This document shows, piece after piece, positions 9,345 to 17,605 of a stretch of 64,000 nucleotides of DNA (the stretch's first letter is position 1; each line of letters starts with the position of its first letter). The notes beneath the pieces are model-generated. The model had not been told where the DNA came from, did not search any database, and worked only from the letters and a program-made list of their open reading frames with translations. The translations under genes were made by a program, and so were the position numbers. The DNA lies in contig NZ_CP034015.1 in NCBI RefSeq assembly GCF_003855395.1, positions 4,598,001-4,662,000 on the forward strand. Direction: 5' to 3'. Source of the stretch: Shewanella livingstonensis. Lineage in GTDB: Bacteria; Pseudomonadota; Gammaproteobacteria; Enterobacterales; Shewanellaceae.

Positions 9345-9607
9345 TGTTCCTTAATGACATTGAAATAAAAATCGACCGCATATTACCACAAATAATTTAA
9401 CGTAAGCAGCTAATATAATTATCTTTATAATCAATTCAATGGGGTTTCTGTCACTGTGTATTTTGCTGAGTTCAAAATAGCTAACAGCAATACCAACCTA
9501 CTACAATCAACCCTTATTCATTATATTAGCTGACAATTATCAGACGCTAAAATGAACGCATAAAGTTTGTTATAATCTATCCAAGCATACTTTTTTTTGA
9601 GACAACG

Positions 9608-10606
9608 TTGAACATTTCAGACAGTATTTTACAACGTGTTAGTCATGCAATAGGCGCGACAGCAATAACTCATATCGAGTCGATACAACCTCTATGGGGT
9701 GGTTACGGCCAGCTATTTAGGGCCTATGTAACGGGCAAACCTTATCTGTCTGTTATCGTAAAATACATCTGCTTCCCTCAACCTGCATCGCACCCTAAAG
9801 GGTGGAACACGCCGCTATCGCATCACCGTAAATTACAGTCATATCAAGTAGAAGCTAATTGGTATCAACACTATGCTAATGCACACGCACTTAATTCATT
9901 TTGCCCAGTGCCGCGTTACTTATATGTAGACCAACAAGCCAATGAAACCCTATTAGTATTACAGGACTTGCATACCCTGGGGTTTACCCAAGTTAGAAAA
10001 ACCGCCACAACTGCCACCGTACTCGCGTGCTTAACGTGGTTAGGGCATTTTCATGCTAAATACATGCACGTAGAGCCAAAAGAGCTTTGGCCTATTGGTA
10101 CATACTGGCATTTAGATACACGACCAGACGAGTTAGCGGCTTTAGCCGACAGTCCACTTAAGTCCGCGGCTCATCTTATTGACCAAACCCTGAAACAAGT
10201 GACATACCAAACCCTAGTCCATGGTGATGCAAAATTAGCTAACTTTTGTTTTAGTACCGATGATCGCGCTGCGGCGGTAGACTTTCAATATATTGGTCAA
10301 GGCTGCGGGATGAAAGACGTGGTCATGTTACTAAGCAGTGTTTTGAACTATAACGAGCCAGAAAGCTTAATTAATGACTATCTTGATCATTACTTTGTTG
10401 CTCTGGCACAAGGACTCACTGAGTTTCATCCTCATCTCAATCCACTTGATGTACAACAGGCATGGCAGCCACTATATTGTGTCGCCTGGGCTGATTTTCA
10501 GCGTTTTGTCAAAGGCTGGAGTGTGGAACATTTCAAAATAAACCCCTATACCGAAGCGCTAACCGAGCAGGCCATTACACTACTTACCCTAGTAAAAAAC
10601 CACTAA
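9608..10606 (+). CDS. Ecdysteroid-kinase-like phosphotransferase
   Basis: 332 residues with a protein-kinase/aminoglycoside phosphotransferase fold. The catalytic loop is LVHGDAKLANFCF and the metal-binding loop is AAVDFQYIGQG (DFQ instead of DFG), as in the EcKinase/DUF1679/CHK-like family. These phosphorylate small hydroxylated molecules; the bacterial substrates are unknown. Translation appears to start at TTG with GAGACA upstream; no better ATG exists near the N-terminus. Flanking genes give no functional hint. Confidence 0.75.
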   Translation: MNISDSILQRVSHAIGATAITHIESIQPLWGGYGQLFRAYVTGKPYLSVIVKYICFPQPASHPKGWNTPLSHHRKLQSYQVEANWYQHYANAHALNSFCPVPRYLYVDQQANETLLVLQDLHTLGFTQVRKTATTATVLACLTWLGHFHAKYMHVEPKELWPIGTYWHLDTRPDELAALADSPLKSAAHLIDQTLKQVTYQTLVHGDAKLANFCFSTDDRAAAVDFQYIGQGCGMKDVVMLLSSVLNYNEPESLINDYLDHYFVALAQGLTEFHPHLNPLDVQQAWQPLYCVAWADFQRFVKGWSVEHFKINPYTEALTEQAITLLTLVKNH

Positions 10607-10811
10607 TCGAAGATTAATTGACCACCTAAAGGCTATTGTTGTTTTACGATTGGCTAAGCTTGCTATTGACGTCTACAGTTTACCAACGCTGTAGTCATTG
10701 TTGCCCCTCCTTATGATTGATTATGCAACAAACCCGACTCTCTTTATTTGAGCGTACAACGCATTCTATTCGGTTCACTGACTATTGGGCCATACGCTAG
10801 GAATTAACCTT

Positions 10812-11978
10812 ATGGAAAGTCCCTTTACGTATATTTTAATCACCTTGTTTTTTTCTAGTATTTTACTGTCCATTATATTTTTAATGACTTGGCAGACCAT
10901 GGGCAAGCAAAAATATGCGCTGATGTTTTCATTGTCTTTTTTAGCCTCTAGCGTGCTTTGGGCTAATAGCTTATTTAAAAGCTTATTTCTTTCTCATAAT
11001 CTATATTGGATGATCGGTTGCAGCGTCTCCATGTTGTCTGTATTACTCGGTACTTGGGGACATTGCTTACGCACCAACACCAAAATAAATCCTGCGACAC
11101 TGTTAAGTCTTGGTGTGTTTGGGATGGCGCTAACTTATTACTTTACCTACATAAGTCCACACCTAGGCCTGAGAATGTCGTTGTATTTGTACATTGATGT
11201 CGTGTTATTAATGATTACTAGCGTGGTGATAATTCAACATCGTATCAAGTCTCGCCCAGCTGAAATTGGCGCATCTGCGTTACATTTTATTTTTGCCGTA
11301 TGTCTGTTTATTGCCGCTAGCATTGCCTTGGCGCAAGGCAAAGATATGGATGTAGAATTGATAAAATGGTACGCCATCGTTAACTTTACCGCCCTACCTG
11401 CAGCTTATGTTGGTATGTCAGTATTTGTCATTTATATGTTGGCGTCTGATTTAGCCGAAGAAATGAAGTTACTGGCAATGACAGACTTACTGACTAATTG
11501 CTTAAATCGTCGTGGATTTTACATCCAAGCCAAACAAACCATGCTCGAACTGCAAAAGCAGCAACAACACGTGTGCCTTATTTATTGGGATATCGATAAG
11601 TTTAAAGCGATTAATGACCAATTTGGTCATGCCGGTGGCGACCAGGTATTGATTAGCATTACCCAGTTAATTAAGCTGCACATTAAAAAAGACGACTTGA
11701 TTGGCCGCATGGGCGGTGAAGAGTTTGTTATTTTAGTTGGCCGCAGCCATTACCAAGATGCAATAAATGTCGCCGAACGATTAAGAGCAATAATTAACCA
11801 TACTCCCATCCCTTTTGGTGAACAGAAAATTAATGTTACCGCCAGCTTTGGGGTGGTTGAACTCAACGACCAGAACATACCGATAGAGCAAGCTATCGAC
11901 CTTGCTGATACCGCATTATATCAAGCCAAAAGCAGTGGCAGAAATAAAGTGGTGTTCAGTGAACCACAATCCTTTTAA
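10812..11978 (+). CDS. Membrane diguanylate cyclase (GGDEF domain)
   Basis: About 388 residues: six or more membrane helices in the first 210 residues, then a GGDEF domain (about 220-385) with LTDLLTNCLNRRGF, DIDKFKAINDQFGHAGGD and the active-site RMGGEEF. The product would be c-di-GMP. The inhibitory I-site RxxD upstream of the active site reads KKDD, so feedback inhibition may be weakened. Start chosen at ATG (MESPFTYIL) with AGGA about 11 bases upstream; a TTG nine codons earlier is possible. Monocistronic. Confidence 0.9.
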   Translation: MESPFTYILITLFFSSILLSIIFLMTWQTMGKQKYALMFSLSFLASSVLWANSLFKSLFLSHNLYWMIGCSVSMLSVLLGTWGHCLRTNTKINPATLLSLGVFGMALTYYFTYISPHLGLRMSLYLYIDVVLLMITSVVIIQHRIKSRPAEIGASALHFIFAVCLFIAASIALAQGKDMDVELIKWYAIVNFTALPAAYVGMSVFVIYMLASDLAEEMKLLAMTDLLTNCLNRRGFYIQAKQTMLELQKQQQHVCLIYWDIDKFKAINDQFGHAGGDQVLISITQLIKLHIKKDDLIGRMGGEEFVILVGRSHYQDAINVAERLRAIINHTPIPFGEQKINVTASFGVVELNDQNIPIEQAIDLADTALYQAKSSGRNKVVFSEPQSF

Positions 11979-12151
11979 CGGCCATCGATATTGATGTTAA
12001 TTTTTATGTCATCATCGAAACAATAAGCTAAGGTTAGCATTTGGCTTAGCCTTAACTCGGATTACCGGATGGATACATAAGCAAATATAAAAAATATCTT
12101 TATCGGGCAGCCAACAACGGTTTAATAAACACTTATTATCCCAACTTGAAA

Positions 12152-12658
12152 TTACTTGCCTACATCGATACGAATATTATCGCTTAAGGTTTCAAGTTGA
12201 GAGATTAACAACGCAATGGTGACATTCTCCGGGAGCCTTAAGGTCATTTTAGAGCTATATACCGTCTTTCCTAAACTGGTTACTTGCACACGATAACATT
12301 CTTGATGATCTACACTCACGTCAAGGTCTGCTAATATTTCATTAATATCATGAGTTAATCCTGAACGATCGCTGCAATCTAAAGTAATCTTGCACTCTGC
12401 AGAGAAATGAATCGATTCATGTTCAAACTCAGCATAGACAAAAGTTAATTGCCCAAATTGCTGCTCTAACGCTTGTTTTAATGCAGCTTCCTTATCGACA
12501 TCAATCATCACTCGCATCATTGCAACAAATTGCCCGTCGAGTTTAATCACTTTGCTAGTTTCCCAACTTGCACCTATATCACGGCTAACTTGAGCAAGTG
12601 ACTGCAAAAGATTGGGCTGTAAAGTACCTAATACCGTCGTAATAAACTTATGCTGCAT
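12152..12658 (-). CDS. GcvR-like tandem ACT-domain protein
   Basis: 168 residues with two ACT domains (about 3-80 and 88-165): ITTVLGTLQPNLLQSLAQVSRDIGASWETSKVIKLDGQFVAM-type first, and LDCSDRSGLTHDINEILADLDVSVDH second. This matches the glycine-cleavage regulator GcvR and its many paralogues in Shewanella and Vibrio. GcvR binds glycine and restrains the activator GcvA by protein contact. No gcv genes are next to it, so it may be a paralogue with another ligand. Confidence 0.8.
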   Translation of the reverse strand: MQHKFITTVLGTLQPNLLQSLAQVSRDIGASWETSKVIKLDGQFVAMMRVMIDVDKEAALKQALEQQFGQLTFVYAEFEHESIHFSAECKITLDCSDRSGLTHDINEILADLDVSVDHQECYRVQVTSLGKTVYSSKMTLRLPENVTIALLISQLETLSDNIRIDVGK

Positions 12659-13410
12659 ATAACCTCCGATAATAAATAAACCAAAGTGAGTTTGGCCTAT
12701 TGATGTATGTTAATTAACCCTTAACTATAGATTAACGATCACTAGAAATTTAGTCTGTGGTCTGGGGCACAAATCACATAAATGAGCTAAAGACGCTCAA
12801 CAGTAACGTAAAAAACGTTAATTTTGGTGTGAAAGATAATCAATAACAACGTTGAGATGAAATAGGCCAAATAGGTTGATGTTAGCTTAGATGTTAACTC
12901 ACTTGCCCATGGCTTAATTTGAGTGGCGTTAAGCTGGCTTTGATGAGCTAGAAAATGAGTATTGTTGATTAATTAATAGTAAATATTGCTTTTGCAGGCT
13001 GATACAAACTTAATCAATTAGTGCTGCTTATATCACAAATTAGCGTTCATTAGTCATCGCTTAACAGTCATAATCAAGAGTAGAAACGTGCTGTTTTTGA
13101 TACTTATCACAACAGTAGCAACGCCTTGAACAATATCACACTAGCCAGAGATGCTTTCGGTATCTCATTGAATTTAAATAACTTATCACTTTATAATCTA
13201 TATCTTTAAAATATTTACAGCAAAAAAACAAAAATAAGCTTTTGTTTATTAAGTGAATTATCCATTCCACGATGAATATCACTCCCCCCATTGTGGCTTA
13301 TTGCTACCCATAGACGCTTTATCTAAAATGCGCGCCTTACCCAATAAGGGTACAGATTAACTTTCGGCAACGTCATGTTAGCCGTTAAACCTTTCCATTA
13401 GGGGAACACG
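12659..13410. other. Long AT-rich intergenic region
   Basis: About 750 bases between divergent genes. No credible reading frame, tRNA or clear hairpin with T-run was seen. It should hold promoters for both neighbours; the length suggests complex control of the acetate transporter, but I find no convincing CRP or other operator by eye. Confidence 0.5.
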
Positions 13411-14037
13411 ATGTCTACAAAATTAGCGAATCCTGCACCATTAGGGTTAATGGGCTTTGGTATGACCACCATACTGCTCAATATTCATAATGCTGGCTAT
13501 TTTCCAATTGATTCGATGATCCTCGCGATGGGAATTTTCTATGGTGGCATAGGTCAAGTTATTGTCGGTATGATGTGCTTTATGCGTGGTGATACTTTTG
13601 GTACCACGGCATTTACTTCATATGGCTTATTTTGGTTAACCTTAGTTGGAATTATTTTAATGCCCAACATGGGTATTGCGGCCAGTCCGGCACACTTTAT
13701 GGGTTGGTATTTAACATTATGGGGCACATTTACCGCCTTTATGTTTGTCGGATCGTTACGTTACCCGCGCGCCAAACAGTTTGTGTTTGCCTCACTGACG
13801 GTATTGTTTTTCTTGCTTGCTGCTCGCGACTTTACCGGTAATGCCTTACTCGGCACCATTGCAGGATTTGAAGGCATTATTTGTGGCGCCAGTGCCATTT
13901 ACTTTGCCATGGCACAAGTATTGAATGCCGAATACGGCCGTACTATTTTGCCTGTGGGTGAGTTAACTCAAACCCAACCTAGATTTCAGCCTCAAGTTGA
14001 AGCAGAGCAAGTAACGTTACATTCAGTTAAAGCATAG
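13411..14037 (+). CDS. satP: Acetate/succinate transporter, SatP/YaaH (GPR1/FUN34) family
   Basis: 208 residues with six predicted helices. The family signature NPAPLGLMGFGMTTILLNIHNAG is at residues 7-29, and FGTTAFTSYGLFW at about 68-80 is another conserved stretch. These channels/transporters take up acetate or succinate with protons. AGGGGAA lies 5 bases before the ATG. The C-terminal tail is longer and polar compared with E. coli SatP. An 8-bp tandem repeat and a strong terminator follow. Confidence 0.92.
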   Translation: MSTKLANPAPLGLMGFGMTTILLNIHNAGYFPIDSMILAMGIFYGGIGQVIVGMMCFMRGDTFGTTAFTSYGLFWLTLVGIILMPNMGIAASPAHFMGWYLTLWGTFTAFMFVGSLRYPRAKQFVFASLTVLFFLLAARDFTGNALLGTIAGFEGIICGASAIYFAMAQVLNAEYGRTILPVGELTQTQPRFQPQVEAEQVTLHSVKA

Positions 14038-14061
14038 CAATTTACTTTCTGGCTGAACTAA

Positions 14062-14117
14062 TGTTCTATTGTTCTATTGTTCTATTGTTCTATTGTTCTA
14101 TTGTTCTATTGTTCTAC
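14062..14117. repeat. Octanucleotide tandem repeat
   Basis: Six perfect copies of TGTTCTAT and a seventh differing only in its last base, directly after the satP stop and before its terminator. Such arrays vary in copy number by slippage; here it is in the 3' untranslated region. Confidence 0.97.
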
Positions 14118-14169
14118 ATAACTTATAACACAGTAGAAAAACGACATGATTAGCGTAGCGTATGTCGTT

Positions 14170-14199
14170 AAAGGTCGATGCATTGCATCGACCTTTTTG
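14170..14199 (+). terminator. Rho-independent terminator, probably bidirectional
   Basis: A 13-bp perfect stem AAAGGTCGATGCA / TGCATCGACCTTT is followed by a T-run, between the convergent satP and the small membrane-protein gene. Confidence 0.9.
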
Positions 14200-14209
14200 T
14201 TGGCATAAA

Positions 14210-14728
14210 TTAATGCACTAAACGACACCCGCATACAGTATTACTTGGTTGAAATAATACCACGGCATAATCTTTAGCTTCATCGCGTTCAAGCACCTGA
14301 AGACTTAATGAATGCATGCCATTTTTGTTTAAATTTATGCCGCTAACATATGACAAATACGCATAATGTTCTGGTATATCGAGACTTTTATTTCCTAAAT
14401 ATTCTTGTTTAGTGGTCACTGAAATATCATACATTTGCCTTTGAGCATCAATTCGATTCACTTTACCACTCATCGCTAATGTGCCAGCAGAATTACCCTC
14501 TAAGTCATAATAGCGATAGTTAATTTGCGCCAAACCGTCTTTAGAGACTAAATCGACCAACAAGTAATGATCGCTGTCTGCTGCACCAACTTGATGGTTA
14601 AACAATTCAGAACTACAGCTCAACATAAAGTTAGGCGCCTTAGATGTTAACGAGTAAATAGCCCCAAAACTGGCCAGTAAACACACCAGAATGACTATAT
14701 TAATTAACCATAATCCTTTTCGTGCCAT
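14210..14728 (-). CDS. FidL/ToxS-like membrane accessory protein
   Basis: About 172 residues: one N-terminal membrane segment (residues 6-27, LWLINIVILVCLLASFGAIY) and a periplasmic domain with no catalytic motif, ending in a CGC cluster. It lies 4 bases after the stop of a ToxR/CadC-like regulator, so the two are co-transcribed, as with ToxR-ToxS or the FidL-like partners that modulate membrane-bound regulators through their periplasmic part. Start taken at MARKGLWLIN with GGGGCG upstream; a TTG 12 codons earlier overlaps the regulator. Function inferred from context and architecture only. Confidence 0.6.
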   Translation of the reverse strand: MARKGLWLINIVILVCLLASFGAIYSLTSKAPNFMLSCSSELFNHQVGAADSDHYLLVDLVSKDGLAQINYRYYDLEGNSAGTLAMSGKVNRIDAQRQMYDISVTTKQEYLGNKSLDIPEHYAYLSYVSGINLNKNGMHSLSLQVLERDEAKDYAVVLFQPSNTVCGCRLVH

Positions 14729-14732
14729 TATG

Positions 14733-15527
14733 TTAACGCCCCTGAGTCCGATGAGAAGAGGCAAGCCTCACAGGTAAAGAATCGCAGATATTCACTTGTT
14801 CAAGCCATTCTGGGTTGATAAATCGCTTAGGTTGGCGCAAGTCGCTAATTTTTAAATTACGGATAATTGACTGACCAAAATAGTCACCTCTAAAAGTAAT
14901 ATTCAATACTTGTTTATCATGGGATAACGATAAAAAAACTCTATCCCATACGGTATCAGTACAACCGAGTAAGCTCTGTGTAAGCTGTTGTCCTTGGTCA
15001 ATCAATAACTCATTATTGGTGTTTGATGGCGAATATAAAATCACCTCCACTTGCTGACCAGAATCTAAGCTCACCGTTTTCATGCTCAGCGGCATAGTCG
15101 GGCTAATGGAGTACCCAATTTGACTAAACCACCATAAACTTAGCAATACGCCAACAAGTGCTATAACCACCAGCAAAGCGTGTAATGGTCGTATAATAAA
15201 ACGTCCCCGTTTAACGTCGATTTCTTTACGCGCGCGATGGTGCCTCAGCAAGTAACCTTGGCCTTTTACTGTTTCGATAAGGATTTCATATTGCGGTCCA
15301 AGGAATGAACGTAATGTAAAAATAGCTCTGGCAACTGAAGCAGAACTAAAATGTGAATCATCTTCATGGCCTGACTCTAATAAGGGTTTGGCAACCACCT
15401 TGCCTTGGTACTCGACTAATAATGTCAGTACATGTAACTCTGCCCTGGGAAGATGCCACACCAGGCCACTTTCCTGATTGATCAGCTCACCTTTGTCGAT
15501 ATCAAACTTGCAATGACCCAATTGCAT
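14733..15527 (-). CDS. ToxR/CadC-like membrane-anchored transcription regulator
   Basis: 264 residues. The N-terminal winged-helix DNA-binding domain (about 1-100) contains GELINQESGLVWHLPRAELHVLTLL and ETVKGQGYLL, typical of the OmpR/PhoB-type Trans_reg_C fold. One transmembrane helix follows (about 115-137, LHALLVVIALVGVLLSLWW), then a periplasmic domain of about 125 residues with two Cys. It would sense an envelope or external signal and act directly on DNA. It forms an operon with the downstream FidL-like protein. Confidence 0.85.
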   Translation of the reverse strand: MQLGHCKFDIDKGELINQESGLVWHLPRAELHVLTLLVEYQGKVVAKPLLESGHEDDSHFSSASVARAIFTLRSFLGPQYEILIETVKGQGYLLRHHRARKEIDVKRGRFIIRPLHALLVVIALVGVLLSLWWFSQIGYSISPTMPLSMKTVSLDSGQQVEVILYSPSNTNNELLIDQGQQLTQSLLGCTDTVWDRVFLSLSHDKQVLNITFRGDYFGQSIIRNLKISDLRQPKRFINPEWLEQVNICDSLPVRLASSHRTQGR

Positions 15528-15992
15528 ATCAACTGCCTCAATACTGCAAATAATTGATAAAGTGTATGCAGAAAATCTTATGAAATCTGTGATCCTGATA
15601 TCTCCACGCCTTTATTCCTTATTTTTTGTAAGGGATAAAGAGCAAGAGTGATGTAATTGCGATGTTAGTCACATCATTTCATACAGTTAATTTCCATAAA
15701 TACTCAGATAAATGTGCATAAATCCTATAAATGATAGGACCTACCTCACGAAAACATGCTTTTGATGTTTGCTTTTGACCTTTGTAGCCGAAGTTTATTG
15801 ATTAAATTAACGTGTTTTTTTTAAGCGGTTTTATCTGGCGTAAATCACATCTTTAATAACCTCATTGATTATCGTTAAGTCATCGCGTTGCTGTCGATAG
15901 CTAAGCCAGCAACGAATATCAAAGCAAGCTTAAGTCTGCACAAAACTTAGCGCTTGAACACAACAATAATGATGGTACAGAGGGTAATAACA
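15528..15992. other. Divergent regulatory region
   Basis: About 465 bases between the ToxR-like gene and the cytochrome gene. It contains imperfect palindromes such as GATGTTAGTCACATC (around 15660) and TTGATTATCGTTAA (around 15865), which only weakly recall CRP or FNR sites. No gene is seen. Confidence 0.4.
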
Positions 15993-16814
15993 ATGAGCAT
16001 AAATAGACGCCAAGCATTAACAAAAATTATTGGATTAAGCACTGCAGCGGCTGGAGCGACACTATTAGGTACGTCAGCATTTGCTGCTACAGACGCTAAC
16101 GGCAACTACCGCTTAGCATTAGGCGAAAAACTGAAATACGCGCCACTCGATGCAATGGCAACGGCTAAGTTAGCCTATGAAACTGGCGGCGGTTGTATGC
16201 ACCAAGTGTTTCACGCCATTATCACTATGCTTGCAGCATCAGGCAGTGTTGACGCTGAAAAGTTTGCGACCATACCAACAGCATTAGCTGGTTATGGTTG
16301 GGCTGGTGTTGTTGGTCAGGGCACACTTTGCGGCAACTTAAATGCATCGGGAATGTTAATTAATATTCTTGATGATATAAATGGCCAAAACAGTGCCATT
16401 ATTGGCGCATCTTTCCGCTACTATGAAACTAATGACTTACCTTTATCTTCAGCGGAGTTCATTGCAGGCATTGGTTCAACAGCAGAAAAATCATTAGAAG
16501 TAGGCAAAACCTCGATTGCCAACAGCCCGCTATGCCACTCATCTATTAGTAATTGGTCTGCTGCATCAGGAAAACCATTCGCTTTAAAAGGTGAACGCTG
16601 TAAACGCCTGTCTGCCAGTATGGCTTATCATATTGTCGAACTGCTTAACCGTGCTCATGGCGGCGAAGATATTTCCATATTAGCAGAAGCGAAACCGTCG
16701 GCTGAAGCACAAGCATGTCAATCATGCCATGGTGTTACTGAGACTATGGGCTCTGCTGCCAGTGTTAAAAGTGATATGGAATGCACCACCTGTCATACCG
16801 GACATTACAATTAA
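15993..16814 (+). CDS. Exported dihaem split-Soret-type cytochrome c
   Basis: 273 residues. A twin-arginine-like leader (NRRQALTKIIGLSTAAAGATLLGTSAFA) suggests export to the periplasm. A central domain with GGGCMHQVFHAI and further Cys (GTLCGNL, SPLCHSS, GERCKRLSASMA) resembles the C_GCAxxG_C_C/split-Soret family. Two CxxCH haem sites at the C-terminus (CQSCH, CTTCH) bind haem c. It is probably an electron-transfer or small redox-enzyme component. Start at MSINRR is supported by AGAGGG 9 bases upstream. The lipoprotein gene begins 10 bases after the stop, so the pair is an operon. Confidence 0.75.
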   Translation: MSINRRQALTKIIGLSTAAAGATLLGTSAFAATDANGNYRLALGEKLKYAPLDAMATAKLAYETGGGCMHQVFHAIITMLAASGSVDAEKFATIPTALAGYGWAGVVGQGTLCGNLNASGMLINILDDINGQNSAIIGASFRYYETNDLPLSSAEFIAGIGSTAEKSLEVGKTSIANSPLCHSSISNWSAASGKPFALKGERCKRLSASMAYHIVELLNRAHGGEDISILAEAKPSAEAQACQSCHGVTETMGSAASVKSDMECTTCHTGHYN

Positions 16815-16824
16815 GGAGCGCACG

Positions 16825-17403
16825 ATGAAAGTGACATATCTCAGTGCCATATTAGCCAGCTCATTACTAATGTTTGGCTGTAATAGTGACAACGATGATG
16901 ACGTGGTTGTTATTGATCCACCTGTAGTTGTTGTTCCTCCAGTGGTCGTGCCGCCCGTTGTAGTACCTCCAGTCGTTGTTATACCACCGGTGACTGATGG
17001 CGTGAGTATTGATGATGCCAGCAGCGTAATCGTTAAACTCGATACATTCGATGCTATCACTGGCGCACTATCATTCACTGTTGCCAATAATGAAGGTAAA
17101 GCACTTGTGGGTGTAGCCAATTACGATATTGTTTATTTTGGCTTTCCCGATCCAACATCACAGTCGATAAAACCTAAGGCTTGGAAACGTTGGCATGTGA
17201 CTCAAAACTATCAATGCGATGGTTCTGATAGTTGTACTGGGACATTAGAAGCAACGGATACGGCGGGTAAATATACATTTAATGTCAGTGACCTCGATTT
17301 ACAAAGTAAAGCATCAGCAAATGCTGTCATGATTTATAAGGTCGCGGTTCACATTAAAGGCACGCTTGCCAGTAATACAATTGAATTAATTAGTGCAGAT
17401 TAA
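16825..17403 (+). CDS. Lipoprotein with Val/Pro repeat linker
   Basis: 192 residues. The signal peptide ends with LMFGC, a plausible lipobox, followed by an acidic stretch (DNDDD) and a PPVVVPPVVV-type repeat (about 28-52) that would form an extended linker from the membrane. The soluble domain has two Cys and a beta-rich look (ALSFTVANNEGKALVGVANYDI), recalling the accessory domains found beside multihaem cytochromes. SD AAGGAG is 8 bases before the start. Downstream of the split-Soret cytochrome and probably its envelope partner. Confidence 0.75.
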   Translation: MKVTYLSAILASSLLMFGCNSDNDDDVVVIDPPVVVVPPVVVPPVVVPPVVVIPPVTDGVSIDDASSVIVKLDTFDAITGALSFTVANNEGKALVGVANYDIVYFGFPDPTSQSIKPKAWKRWHVTQNYQCDGSDSCTGTLEATDTAGKYTFNVSDLDLQSKASANAVMIYKVAVHIKGTLASNTIELISAD

Positions 17404-17475
17404 TTCATTGTCATTTAGCCTCCCCCCTAGCTAATGGCGAGTACAAAAATCTTGTGATTAGCTTTAGGCTATTTT

Positions 17476-17503
17476 GCCGCAGCACAATACTGCGGCTCTT
17501 TTT
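17476..17503 (+). terminator. Rho-independent terminator
   Basis: Stem GCCGCAG / CTGCGGC with a 7-base loop, then TCTTTTTG. It ends the cytochrome-lipoprotein operon. Confidence 0.85.
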
Positions 17504-17551
17504 GTTAGGCTTTAAGACATAGCGCATTTAATCGTCAATACGCTAAAGTAC

Positions 17552-17584
17552 AAAAAGGGTTTCAGCAGCGCTGAAACCCTTTTT
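17552..17584 (-). terminator. Bidirectional terminator
   Basis: A 15-bp perfect stem AAAAAGGGTTTCAGC with its complement around a 3-base loop gives T-runs both ways. It lies 20 bases after the prolyl oligopeptidase stop. Confidence 0.9.
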
Positions 17585-17605
17585 GTAATCATTAACGCGC
17601 TATAT

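Noticed and set aside
14062..14117. Possible CRISPR array
   Set aside because: The unit is only 8 bp and contiguous, with no spacers.
15860..15880. FNR-like site upstream of the cytochrome gene
   Set aside because: Only the left half (TTGAT) fits; the right half does not match well enough to report as a site.
16722..17120. Antisense reading frame with Gly/Thr-rich repeats (TTGGTTTGG-type)
   Set aside because: It is the reverse complement of the Val/Pro-repeat linker of the lipoprotein; no ribosome-binding site and no family match.
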